Positions 44,542-53,117 of a stretch of 64,000 nucleotides of DNA are shown here, one piece after another. The notes under the pieces were generated by a model. It saw only the letters and a list, made by a program, of their open reading frames with translations. It ran no database searches and was not told the DNA's origin. Position 1 is the stretch's first letter. Each line of letters begins with the position of its first letter. Source of the stretch: Pseudanabaena sp. FACHB-1998 (GTDB lineage Bacteria; Cyanobacteriota; Cyanobacteriia; Pseudanabaenales; Pseudanabaenaceae). The stretch is taken from the NCBI RefSeq assembly GCF_014696355.1, contig NZ_JACJQA010000045.1:124001-188000 (forward strand), written 5' to 3'. A program made the position numbers and the translations under genes.

Positions 44542-44847
44542 GTCTTTGAGCCTGAACTAGAATACAAGCTTAGTCATCTTATCAAAAGTACTCCTGTTAA
44601 AAACAACCGCCAGTTGGCGGCTATTTCCTGAACTCTGGTTTTGGCAAGATGGCGTATCTAGTCTCTAGCGTTTATGCGATCACGCTTATGAAGTGATTTT
44701 CCAGAGCGCAATTTCAGTGTTTTTGACCACCGTACAAAACCCACGAAACGAGTTGCGGCGCTTCGCTCCGCAACTCGTTTCGTGGGTTTTGTGTCCTCAC
44801 AAGAATGGCAACAGCTATAAATTTCCTATCGCCATTATTTTTACATT
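44542..44847. repeat. Gap holding a diverged family 1 element
   Basis: The palindrome 44734-44792 has arms ACAAAACCCACGAAACGAGT then TGCGG, with core GCGCTTCGCT, and the right end TGTCCTCACAAGAATGGCAA CAGCTATA at 44792-44819 resembles that of copy A. The left end is poorly conserved. The first 150 bp of the gap hold no feature I can name apart from a short inverted stretch, AACCGCCAGTTGGCGG. Confidence 0.65.
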
Positions 44848-45105
44848 TTATTTGTAAACATCTCTACGATGACCAATTTTTAACACTAAAATGAGTAGTT
44901 GATTATCCTGAATAGAGTAGATGATGCGATAGTTTCCCACTCTAATGCGATAGAGACTATCTTCGCTTGTCAGCTTGACAACACCATCAGGACGTGGAAC
45001 ATCAGCTAAAGTATCAATTTTTATTTTTATCCTTTGCTGCTCTTCAATGGATAGAGATTTTAGTTGTTTGGCAGATTGCTTTCCAAACTCAATGCGATAC
45101 GTCAT
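44848..45105 (-). CDS. RelE/ParE-type toxin
   Basis: The 85-residue protein has the compact RelE form: MTYRIEFGKQSAKQLKSLS, then LYRIRVGNYRIIYSIQDNQ near 46-64 and LLILVLKIGHRRDVYK at the end. This is the shape of ribosome-dependent mRNA nucleases. It overlaps the upstream DUF2281-like antitoxin gene by 4 bp. Confidence 0.87.
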   Translation of the reverse strand: MTYRIEFGKQSAKQLKSLSIEEQQRIKIKIDTLADVPRPDGVVKLTSEDSLYRIRVGNYRIIYSIQDNQLLILVLKIGHRRDVYK

Positions 45106-45377
45106 AGTCCAATCTCAGCTTTTAGACTTTCCCAAGAGATAGTACCCTCAGAATCAACCGATGCTAGAGCGGCTTTAGCATTTGCAATATCCTCATAATC
45201 TTCATCAACTTCATAGCTACCAGCTTTTATATTCCAACCATCTTGCAAATGTTTAGCTCTTACAAACAAAAGAAAATCTAAAACCTCACTTAGAACACAA
45301 TCTGAAGTTTGTTCGATTTCTTGGATTAGAGATTGTCTAACATCGCTTTGAGTAGAAGGTTCTATAGCTAGCATCAC
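45102..45377 (-). CDS. DUF2281-like antitoxin
   Basis: The 91-residue acidic protein has the DUF2281 pattern of a helical start followed by QTSDCVLSEVLDFLLFVRAK near 23-42, and a tail ending in ISWESLKAEIGL. It is the upstream gene of the pair, the usual order for antitoxins, and should neutralise the RelE-type toxin by direct binding. Confidence 0.8.
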   Translation of the reverse strand: MMLAIEPSTQSDVRQSLIQEIEQTSDCVLSEVLDFLLFVRAKHLQDGWNIKAGSYEVDEDYEDIANAKAALASVDSEGTISWESLKAEIGL

Positions 45378-45592
45378 TTTACATCTCTTGCATATTTGAG
45401 TTTCTAAATCTTAGCAAATTCTAACAGTAGATCGATCCCACTGAAAACTAATATCTACGCCGCGATCGCAGTTCTCTCAAATAATAACCTCAGCAACAAT
45501 CCTATTTTGCCCCTTACAGCCCTTTTTTTATCTTAGTTGGCTTAGCCATTCTCTTTGGTCAAGCAACTCCCAAGCGAAAAAAATAATCCATT

Positions 45593-45629
45593 AAATAGAA
45601 AGGGGGCGCATTGCGCCCCCCTTTCTATT
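45593..45629. terminator. Hairpin after guaA
   Basis: AAATAGAAAGGGGGCGC and its complement with an ATT loop; one extra C bulges. It is 4 bp from the guaA stop and can act as a terminator. Confidence 0.75.
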
Positions 45630-45633
45630 TAAC

Positions 45634-47292
45634 TTATTCCCATTCAATCGTTCCAGGGGGCTTAGACGTGATATCTAGCACCACGCGATTGACTCCTTCC
45701 ACTTCATTGACAATGCGATTGGAAATAGTTTCCAATAGCTCATAGGGAACCCTTGCCCAGTCTGCCGTCATGCCATCTTCACTACTGACGAGACGTAAAA
45801 CCACAGGATGAGAGTAGGTGCGCTTATCGCCCATTACGCCCACACTGCGAACCGTTGGTAATAGCACCGCAAAGGCTTGCCAGAGATTATTGTATTGACC
45901 TGCGCGATTGACTTCTTGACGCACAATTAAATCGGCATCGCGTAAAGTATTCAGGCGATCGCTAGTGATTTCGCCAATAATCCGAATCGCCAACCCAGGA
46001 CCGGGAAAGGGCTGGCGCTTGACGATTTCTTCAGGAAGACCAAGGGCGGTTCCGACCTTCCGCACTTCATCTTTAAAGAGTTTGCGAAGTGGCTCTACGA
46101 GAGTAAAACGCAAATTTTCGGGCAAGCCACCGACATTGTGGTGACTCTTGATTTTGACAGCGACCCGTTTGCCAGTCGAAGGATCGACATTGGTATCCGC
46201 AGACTCAATTACATCAGGATAGAGTGTACCTTGAGCAAGGAAGTCAAAGGGTCCTAAACGACCAGATTCTTCTTCAAAGACATTGATAAATTCGCCGCCG
46301 ATAATTTTGCGCTTCTGCTCAGGATCGGTGACTCCTTTAACCTTTTCGAGAAATCTTTCGCGAGCATTGACATATTCCACATGGATATGAAACTGTTCTT
46401 CAAAAAGTTTGACAAGGCGCTCTGGTTCTAACTTCCGCATGAAGCCTTGATCAATAAACATACAGGTCAGTTGATCGCCGATCGCCCGATGCAGTAAAAA
46501 GGCAAGGGTCGAAGAATCCACCCCACCTGATAGTGCCAGTAATACACTCTTGCTGCCCACTTGTTGGCGAATTTCTCTAATGGCATTGTCAATAAATGCA
46601 TCCGTTGTCCAGTTTGGCTCACAGGCGCAGATGTGGTATACAAAATTACGCAGCATCGCCATGCCACCTGCGGAATGCACGACTTCAGGATGGAATTGCA
46701 CTCCATACAGCTTTTTGTCATGATCAGCGATCGCGGCACAGGGAGTATTAGCAGTATGGGCGAGGATCTCAAATCCTTGGGGTAACTCAAGCACAGAGTC
46801 GCCATGACTCATCCACATGGTGATCCCTGTATCCACATTAGTCAGCAAATCGGTGGGATCATCAATTTGTAGTTCGGCTTTGCCATATTCTCCGCGATCG
46901 GCGCGATCAACTTTACCGCCCAGTTGCTTTGCCATGAGCTGCATTCCATAGCAAACACCAAGAATCGGAATTCCCAAGTTAAAAATTTTAGGATCGCACA
47001 GGGGTGCGTCTTCGTCATAAACAGAATTAGGACCACCTGACAGAATGATCCCTTTAGGATTTAACTTCAGCAAATTTTCGGCTGAGGTATGATAGGAAAG
47101 AACTTCAGAATAAACCTGTGTCTCACGGATACGTCGAGCAATTAGCTCCGAGTATTGAGAACCAAAATCGAGAATAGCAATCATGGAACGACTGGTTTTA
47201 TTGTCTGTGGTACTATCAGAACTTGTGCTAGATGAAAGCGCACCTTCAAGATTTAGTACGGCATTCGATGATGTTGGAGGGGAAGAAACCAC
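45634..47292 (-). CDS. guaA: GMP synthase (glutamine-hydrolysing)
   Basis: The 552-residue enzyme converts XMP to GMP. The amidotransferase domain has the catalytic Cys in [17 protein letters not shown] near 95-111 and the His in [15 protein letters not shown] near 195-209. The ATP-pyrophosphatase domain has the P-loop [14 protein letters not shown] near 255-268. The dimerisation domain ends in KPPGTIEWE, standard for GuaA. The GTG start at 47292 has GAGG 8 bases before it. It gives a Ser/Thr-rich lead of about 36 residues before the usual first residues ([20 protein letters not shown]). Confidence 0.96.
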   Translation of the reverse strand: MVSSPPTSSNAVLNLEGALSSSTSSDSTTDNKTSRSMIAILDFGSQYSELIARRIRETQVYSEVLSYHTSAENLLKLNPKGIILSGGPNSVYDEDAPLCDPKIFNLGIPILGVCYGMQLMAKQLGGKVDRADRGEYGKAELQIDDPTDLLTNVDTGITMWMSHGDSVLELPQGFEILAHTANTPCAAIADHDKKLYGVQFHPEVVHSAGGMAMLRNFVYHICACEPNWTTDAFIDNAIREIRQQVGSKSVLLALSGGVDSSTLAFLLHRAIGDQLTCMFIDQGFMRKLEPERLVKLFEEQFHIHVEYVNARERFLEKVKGVTDPEQKRKIIGGEFINVFEEESGRLGPFDFLAQGTLYPDVIESADTNVDPSTGKRVAVKIKSHHNVGGLPENLRFTLVEPLRKLFKDEVRKVGTALGLPEEIVKRQPFPGPGLAIRIIGEITSDRLNTLRDADLIVRQEVNRAGQYNNLWQAFAVLLPTVRSVGVMGDKRTYSHPVVLRLVSSEDGMTADWARVPYELLETISNRIVNEVEGVNRVVLDITSKPPGTIEWE

Positions 47293-47382
47293 AGTGGATA
47301 CCTCTATCTTGATTAGATAGCATAATGAGATAGTAAGGCTTTCGATAAGCCTATCGCTGCGAAAAAAGTAGCTATTCCTACA

Positions 47383-48051
47383 ATGCTAGCAAAACGGTAC
47401 ATATTTATGCATAAAAAAGTTATGTCAGCGATCGCATTGTTGCCTTTGCTGTCATTGCCAATTTTGACATTTAATAGCCAAAATCTGGGGTTTAATCCTC
47501 TAAATACACAGATTTCTAGAAATTTTATTCAAGATCTCCTCATCCCTTCGGCAGGGGCGGTACAGTTGCGAGATGGCAAAACTTATTTTGTGCAGTTGCC
47601 GACGCTATTGTATGCAGAAACGACGATAAATCGTACCAATGCTTGGGGCGCTACCTATTACTTTGTGTTGGATTTACCCCAAAATTTGGGCGAGCCTTTA
47701 CAAAAGCTCGAAATTTCTCAGGCTGAAGGTTTTGAGACTCTTAATTTTATCGGTAATGATACCTTTGCCTATTTGCAACCAGAGTCAGGCGATCGCGTGT
47801 CAGTGCCGACAAAAATGGAAATTTCTCCTAGTTCAGATGGCGATCGCCCAAAAGTAGTGGTGACTTTCGATCCGCCACTTCCTGCGAGTAATGGGCTAAC
47901 TCGTCGCTTAGTGGTGGGGTTACGTCCTGTCCGCAATCCTCGTTATGATGGGGTTTATCTTTTTGGTGTGGTTGCCTTGCCTAAAGGCGATCGACCTAAT
48001 TCTCAATTTCTAGGCTATGGCAGGTTAAATTTTTACAGTTCCCGCCATTAA
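47383..48051 (+). CDS. DUF2808 domain secreted or membrane-anchored protein
   Basis: The 222-residue protein starts with a signal-like hydrophobic segment ([18 protein letters not shown] near 13-30) and has the DUF2808 region in the rest: [20 protein letters not shown] near 73-92, [26 protein letters not shown] and [13 protein letters not shown]. The function of the family is unknown; it is common in cyanobacteria. An ATG at 47407 would also keep the signal segment. It is transcribed divergently from guaA with about 90 bp between. Confidence 0.8.
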   Translation: MLAKRYIFMHKKVMSAIALLPLLSLPILTFNSQNLGFNPLNTQISRNFIQDLLIPSAGAVQLRDGKTYFVQLPTLLYAETTINRTNAWGATYYFVLDLPQNLGEPLQKLEISQAEGFETLNFIGNDTFAYLQPESGDRVSVPTKMEISPSSDGDRPKVVVTFDPPLPASNGLTRRLVVGLRPVRNPRYDGVYLFGVVALPKGDRPNSQFLGYGRLNFYSSRH

Positions 48052-48058
48052 TTATGCC

Positions 48059-48155
48059 AAATATAGAGAGTTGAGGCGCTTCGCGACTCAACTCTCTATA
48101 TTTAACGCTCTTTTTTAATTCCCGAAAGTGTAACCACACTTTCGGGAATTGGTAT
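48059..48155. repeat. Two palindromes after the DUF2808 gene
   Basis: The first, 48059-48103, has arms AAATATAGAGAGTTGAG and complement around GCG-CTT-CGC with one mismatch. The second, 48117-48150, is AATTCCCGAAAGTGT and complement; its right flank TTGGTATCA makes it look like a half family 2 element (module AGTGT..ACACTTTCG). Confidence 0.7.
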
Positions 48156-48254
48156 CACAGCCTCAAGCATTGCGATAAAATGAGCTTAGGGAATTTCGCT
48201 TAGCCTCCGACTAAATAAAATTCTCTATATTCATTTTGTCTCTGGAACTTCTCA

Positions 48255-48704
48255 ATGACTGATAGCAACGATAGTTTAATCGTCAAGCCTAAAAAATCTG
48301 GGCTAGCGCCATTAATTCTGACTTTGGTGGAGTTGCTGCGTCAGCTAATGGAAGCTCAGGTAATTCGGCGCATGGATGCGGAGAAGTTAACTGAGTCCGA
48401 AATTGGACGGGCTGCGGATAGTCTGCAAGCTTTAGAACAACAGATTTTTAATCTGTGTGAAGTTTTAGAAATCGATCCTGAAGACCTCAATCTCGATCTT
48501 GGAGAGTTTGGGAAGTTATTACCAAGGCGCGGAGCCTATTATCCTGAACAGTCTTCGAGTGAGTCTTCGATTTTGGAACTGCTCGATCGCCTCATTAGCA
48601 CGGGTATAGTTTTGGAAGGTGATGTGCAGATTGGGCTTGCCGATATCAATCTCATCGATCTCAAGTTGAAGCTCTTGCTAACATCTGGCGATCAGTCTGC
48701 TTGA
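48255..48704 (+). CDS. gvpK: Gas vesicle protein GvpK
   Basis: The 149-residue protein matches cyanobacterial GvpK. It has SGLAPLILTLVELLRQLMEA QVIRRMDAE near 15-43, RAADSLQALEQQIFNLCEVL near 55-74 and a C-terminal part (SILELLDRLISTGIVLEGDV) that recalls GvpA-type proteins, as is usual for GvpK. GvpK is needed for assembly of gas vesicles in several organisms. None of the other gvp genes (gvpA, C, N, J, L, F, G) is in the window. It stands alone with a palindromic element behind it. Confidence 0.9.
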   Translation: MTDSNDSLIVKPKKSGLAPLILTLVELLRQLMEAQVIRRMDAEKLTESEIGRAADSLQALEQQIFNLCEVLEIDPEDLNLDLGEFGKLLPRRGAYYPEQSSSESSILELLDRLISTGIVLEGDVQIGLADINLIDLKLKLLLTSGDQSA

Positions 48705-48710
48705 ATATCT

Positions 48711-48823
48711 AGCAAAGTAAGAGTTAGCCAGTACAAACCAAAACCCCAGAAGCGAGTGGTGACGCTTCGCGCCGCAACTCGCTTCTGGGGTTTTATATCC
48801 TAAGCAAAACTTACATTGCTATA
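48711..48823. repeat. Family 1 subfamily element after gvpK
   Basis: The left end, AGCAAAGTAAGAGTTAGCCA GTAC, and the right end, TCCTAAGCAAAACTTACATT GCTATA, match those at 35601-35623 and 4184-4209. The outer arms AAAACCCCAGAAGCGAGT (48740-48757) and their complement (48777-48794) equal those of copy A, but the core has decayed to GGTGACGCTTCGCGCCGCA. Confidence 0.75.
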
Positions 48824-48959
48824 CAAACACATTAAAAGATGATGGAATGCCTAGGAAATCCTTGATTAGCAAATAAGGCTTATCAAATACGACTTTATCG
48901 AGATGTGATCGCCTTGCAAGAAGGTACTTACGATAGCCTGATAGTGATACATCACCACC

Positions 48960-48988
48960 AAAAAGGAGCGCGTTACGCGCTCCTTTTT
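48960..48988. terminator. Hairpin after chlP
   Basis: AAAAAGGAGCGCGT and its complement, 12 bp from the chlP stop on the minus strand. The stem and T/A runs on both sides fit a terminator. Confidence 0.75.
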
Positions 48989-49000
48989 GAAGAGAAGTGA

Positions 49001-50221
49001 TTAAGGTGCTAAAGCATTGCCTCTCAGCAAACTACCAATCGTTTTGAAGGTAATCTTTAACTGAGTTAAAGGATTGGCGGGAACCACAGTTTTATAAAGA
49101 TAGCTGTCAAAGGTGAGCTTCTGCACATCCTTATCAGCACACATTTCTACAAAAGCTTCACGGGTCGCATTGGTGGCATAAAACACATTCTGAAGAATGT
49201 CTAAGACTTTATAAGTCAAACCATACTGCTTGTCCCAACGCTTGATATAGACCTTGAGATCGGCTTCCGTAGGAATGCGCTTGCCAGCTTCCGCAAACTC
49301 GACGATCGCTTCAGCACACATCCGACCAGACTTCGCCGCAAAGTAAATGCCTTCACCGCTCGACTTAGTGACATAGCCAGCCGCATCGCCAACGAGGGCA
49401 ATTCGACCAACCACACGGCGAGGACGGGGATGCTCAGGAATAGGATGAGCTTCGACTTTAATCACTTCGCCACCCTCGATGCGAGGCAAAGCACGGGTGC
49501 GAATCCCCGCTTGCAATTGCTTGATCAGGCGTTGGTTTTTGTGCATTGTGCCAGTACCAACGGCAACGTGATCATATTTAGGAAAGACCCATGCATAGAA
49601 ATCGGGTGATACATCATCGCCCACATACATTTCTGCAAGATCTTTGTAATATTCCATCTTTTCTGGCGAAATACGGATACGCTCTTGGAAAGCGATCGCA
49701 TAGTTATATTCACCCGCATCCATCGCTTTTGCGACAACGGAGTTAGCGCCATCAGCACCAACGATTAAATCAATCTCAAGAGTACGCATTACGCCTTCTG
49801 TACCACCTTCCGAAAAATCAGAATAGGTGATTACATAGGGCTGTTTACCATTGTTGTTGATTTTGATGTCTAGCACGCGAGCGTTAATCAGCTTTGCGCC
49901 GAGGTCAGCCGCACGATTGCGTAAGAAAGCATCTAAAACTTCGCGGCGACACATACCGATATATTCATCGGGATTGTCTAACTTAATGTCTACTTCCACA
50001 TTGCTGGGAGAGATCATTTTCATATTGCGGACGCGGCGATCAATAATCTCAGGAGGCAACTCAAATTCGGAAACCATACATAAAGGAATTGCTCCGCCGC
50101 AGGGTTTAGCGTTGTCCAGCTTCCGTTCAAATATATAGGTCTCAATACCTGCTTTGGCAAGTGTTTCAGCCGCACAAGAACCCGCAGGCCCGCCGCCTAC
50201 AACAGCAACTCGTAATGTCAA
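49001..50221 (-). CDS. chlP: Geranylgeranyl reductase
   Basis: ChlP reduces geranylgeranyl groups to phytyl for chlorophyll and tocopherol. The 406-residue flavoprotein begins with the dinucleotide-binding line LRVAVVGGGPAGSCAAETLA near residues 3-22 and continues ERKLDNAKPCGGAIPLCMV near 35-53. The FAD-binding stretch GRIALVGDAAGYVTKSSGEG near 272-291 and the C-terminal LTQLKITFKTIGSLLRGN fit the family. It supplies the phytyl chain to the pathway in which acsF acts. Confidence 0.96.
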   Translation of the reverse strand: MTLRVAVVGGGPAGSCAAETLAKAGIETYIFERKLDNAKPCGGAIPLCMVSEFELPPEIIDRRVRNMKMISPSNVEVDIKLDNPDEYIGMCRREVLDAFLRNRAADLGAKLINARVLDIKINNNGKQPYVITYSDFSEGGTEGVMRTLEIDLIVGADGANSVVAKAMDAGEYNYAIAFQERIRISPEKMEYYKDLAEMYVGDDVSPDFYAWVFPKYDHVAVGTGTMHKNQRLIKQLQAGIRTRALPRIEGGEVIKVEAHPIPEHPRPRRVVGRIALVGDAAGYVTKSSGEGIYFAAKSGRMCAEAIVEFAEAGKRIPTEADLKVYIKRWDKQYGLTYKVLDILQNVFYATNATREAFVEMCADKDVQKLTFDSYLYKTVVPANPLTQLKITFKTIGSLLRGNALAP

Positions 50222-50849
50222 AATGCGCTCCTAAAGCTCTATTTACTCAAGTTTTAACTATTTTGGATGTTAACATTGCCATCATCGCGATCGGGGCAAA
50301 ATTGACGAATATTAACATTTGTATTGTTTTGTATATCATCAGTGAGCTTTTTATAATTAGGTAGCCACAATTTCCCAGTAATACCCACTAAAAAAAGTGT
50401 GGCAACACTTTTGTGATTTAAAAACCAAACCCAGTAAGGTTTTTTATAGCTGTGGTCACTTGCATTAAGACAAATCAAAAACCAAAGAAGCGAGTTGCGG
50501 CGCTTCGCGCCGCAACTCGCTTCTTTGGTTTTGCGTAAGAACTCGCTTCTGGGCTACGGCTATAAAACTGAAAGAGGAGGGCAAATCTTGGGCTTTCTGC
50601 CTTTTTTCGGCTTTACTTTATTGATTATCCATAACTTTCAACTTATGTATCCTAGACTACAATTGGCTCGGACACATTTTACTTATATATTAGTCATATT
50701 AAAGTGCCGAGACAGACTAGCTTACGTATTCTAAGTATTCTTAAAAAAGCATTTGTATTGGGGGGATTTAACTTATTTTCAATTCCATTCCCTATAGGTG
50801 GGAGTTCGATTGTGCGACTGGTTATCAGTTAAATTAGCTACTTAATTTT
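50222..50849. repeat. Repeat-filled gap between chlP and pilG
   Basis: A truncated family 2 element runs from TACC at 50382 to 50443; its 48 bases 50396-50443 are the exact reverse complement of 30796-30843. Directly behind it is family 1 copy D (50445-50564), with ends TATAGCTGTGGTCACTTGCA and GGCTATA and a perfect 26-bp palindrome (50478-50532). The last 280 bp, upstream of pilG, are AT-rich with no clear gene. Confidence 0.78.
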
Positions 50850-52025
50850 ATGCAAGGCACTCTCAAAAATCCATACAATCTACTCCAGAGTATTGCTCAA
50901 AAGAACATAACAGGACGTTTATCAATATCCATTCCCCAAGATGATTTCCTCACTTGGGATTTATATATTGGTGGCTCCCGTCTTTACTTTGCCACAGCAA
51001 TCGGTTGTGGATGTGAGCGATTTGATTTACTTTGGCAACAATTAAACTTAGATATTCCTTTGCCTAAGTTTAGTAATGACAAATCTGAATATGAGAGTCT
51101 TTATGATTGGCAATTAGAACACCAGATTTCTTTAACTAGATTTCGCCAAATCCTGTTGATATTATCCAGAGAAGCACTAATTCAAGCCATATCCCATAAT
51201 GAAGCCAGCGTCAAATTTGAGGCAAATGCTTGTATTAAACCAGTATTAATTGCTGCGCCCATACATGATCTTATTAAGCCAATTGCTAAGCATGTACGCC
51301 TATGGCAACAACTCCATAACCAAATCCCGTCGCCATTCTCTCTGATTTATCTTGATCGCAGTAAGGTCAAGGATTTTAGTAACTTTTGGGAAAATGCGGA
51401 AACTTCGGACAGTAAAGGGACAGAGAATCCCATATCATTACAAACTTTCAGTGTGTCAATTTGGTTAGAGATATTGGAGAAGAAGCTCAGTATTTATGAG
51501 GTTTGCCGTCAACTAAAAGTAGAGACTCATATTTTATCTTTGTTATTATATCCATTAATAGAAAGCCAAATTCTAGAATTATTTCCATCATCTAGCAAAG
51601 CGATCGCCTCTCAATCACCTCAAGGTCCTTTGATTGCTTGCATTGATGATAGTAATACGGTTCAGAATCAGGTCAAAATGGTTTTAGAAATGTCTGGATT
51701 TCAAGTATTAGGAATTACCGAGCCTAGTAGTTGCTTGACTTCCTTAGTAAGGAGAAAGCCTGCATTAATTTTAATGGATATTACTATGCCTGAAATTAAC
51801 GGCTATGAGCTTTGTGCCATGCTTCGACAGTCGAGGCATTTACGCAACGTTCCTATTGTGATGTTTACGGGTAGAGATGGCATTATCGATCGCATGAGAG
51901 CGCAACTTGTCGGTGCTAATGACTATCTTACTAAACCTGTAACCACCCACAAACTCATTGAAAAGGTTCATCGGATGCTTCAAAAACATTCAAATCATCT
52001 TAATCAAGAAGATTTAGTGGTATAG
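50850..52025 (+). CDS. PatA/PilG-type response regulator
   Basis: The 391-residue protein has an N-terminal region (about 1-255) of the PATAN type (TGRLSISIPQDDFLTWDLYI near 21-40) and a C-terminal receiver with D310 in LILMDITMPEINGYE and the Lys in NDYLTKPVT near 358-366. PilG/PixG/TaxP1 proteins of this form act in cyanobacterial phototaxis and pilus motility. It is the first gene of the operon that continues with a CheY, CheW, MCP and CheA-like gene. Confidence 0.85.
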   Translation: MQGTLKNPYNLLQSIAQKNITGRLSISIPQDDFLTWDLYIGGSRLYFATAIGCGCERFDLLWQQLNLDIPLPKFSNDKSEYESLYDWQLEHQISLTRFRQILLILSREALIQAISHNEASVKFEANACIKPVLIAAPIHDLIKPIAKHVRLWQQLHNQIPSPFSLIYLDRSKVKDFSNFWENAETSDSKGTENPISLQTFSVSIWLEILEKKLSIYEVCRQLKVETHILSLLLYPLIESQILELFPSSSKAIASQSPQGPLIACIDDSNTVQNQVKMVLEMSGFQVLGITEPSSCLTSLVRRKPALILMDITMPEINGYELCAMLRQSRHLRNVPIVMFTGRDGIIDRMRAQLVGANDYLTKPVTTHKLIEKVHRMLQKHSNHLNQEDLVV

Positions 52026-52095
52026 ATGGCGATTATGTTTGCTATTTTCACCCAGATTTAATTAACAACCCTCACAATCTCTACCTAAAGGCTCT

Positions 52096-52461
52096 ATGAA
52101 AACAGTACTCGTTGTGGAAGATGGACATGCAGAACAGCAACTTATTTCCAGTTTATTATCGCGCTCTGGATTTACGGTGATTTTACAAGCAAATGCTGAG
52201 GATGCTTGGCAATGGCTATCAAATAATATAACTCCTAATTTGATCGTCTTAGATGTAATTATGCCCGGACAAAGTGGGCTAGAGCTATGCCGTACTATCC
52301 GAAACCAAGATAAGTTTAAGCAAGTTCCCATTATTTTCTGTACTTCTAAAGATCAGGACTACGATAAGTTTTGGGCGATGCGACAGGGGGGAAATGCTTA
52401 TTTGACAAAGCCTTTCGCCCCCAAGCAGTTATTAGATACCGTTTATCAGCATGTTAATTAA
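52096..52461 (+). CDS. CheY-like response regulator (PilH type)
   Basis: The 121-residue single-domain receiver has D53 in LIVLDVIMPGQSG and the active-site Lys in AYLTKPFAP near 102-110. It should receive phosphate from the CheA-like kinase at the end of the operon and act on pilus motors. The gene lies 70 bp after the PilG-type gene. Confidence 0.88.
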   Translation: MKTVLVVEDGHAEQQLISSLLSRSGFTVILQANAEDAWQWLSNNITPNLIVLDVIMPGQSGLELCRTIRNQDKFKQVPIIFCTSKDQDYDKFWAMRQGGNAYLTKPFAPKQLLDTVYQHVN

Positions 52462-52515
52462 ATACATGATCAGAGCGAATTAGGATCGGGTAACTTCTCT
52501 CTTAAGTTAAAAACT

Positions 52516-53019
52516 ATGATTCAAGAGTATTGCCGACTGCGGGTATCTCCATTATTAAGAATTGCGATACCTATTACTTCCGTTGATGAAGTGATTCAGC
52601 TACAGCCGCAAGATATTAGTCCCATACCAGGTGTTAATCCCTGCTTGGTGGGTCTTACTAACCAAAGAGGCAGATTGCTATGGGTGCTTCATTTAGAGAA
52701 ATTTTTAGGGATGAAGCCAATGCCCTTAGGTAAACCAATTATGGCGATCGCTATTCGCTCGCAGATACCCACTGAGGGAATTCGTTGTCTCGCTTGCGTC
52801 GTAATGGCTGTTGAGGAAATTATGACGATTGATTCTCAAAAGCTAATTCCTGTACCCGAAATCGCTCCTCCAAGTGCAAAAGTATTGCTATCAGGAATTG
52901 CGAAGTTAGATAAAAATACCTATGGTGTTTTGAATGTGAAAGAACTATTTCGACTCTTAAATCCTGACATGGATGATAGTAATGAGATCCCTGAATTAGC
53001 GGGTATTTCAACAGCCTAG
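52516..53019 (+). CDS. CheW-like coupling protein (PilI type)
   Basis: The 167-residue protein has a CheW fold: [20 protein letters not shown] near 8-27, [19 protein letters not shown] near 34-52, and [14 protein letters not shown] near 134-147. It should join the MCP to the CheA-like kinase. It is the third gene of the operon. Confidence 0.88.
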   Translation: MIQEYCRLRVSPLLRIAIPITSVDEVIQLQPQDISPIPGVNPCLVGLTNQRGRLLWVLHLEKFLGMKPMPLGKPIMAIAIRSQIPTEGIRCLACVVMAVEEIMTIDSQKLIPVPEIAPPSAKVLLSGIAKLDKNTYGVLNVKELFRLLNPDMDDSNEIPELAGISTA

Positions 53020-53117
53020 TTATAAATGAAACCTATATAGAATGGGGCAGTCACTATTGTAAATGCCTCTTTAAACAGGAAATAAGTCACAAATCTCTTT
53101 TATTTAGATTAAACCCG

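Noticed and set aside
45488-45586. Open frame coding for a small hydrophobic peptide ending FFILVGLAILFGQATPKRKK
   Set aside because: It looks like a one-helix membrane peptide, but there is no ATG, GTG or TTG at a useful place after the upstream stop and no ribosome binding site. It may be a relic.
50495-50734. Open frame of 79 codons on the plus strand
   Set aside because: It begins inside the palindrome of family 1 copy D and has no family resemblance; it is repeat-derived.
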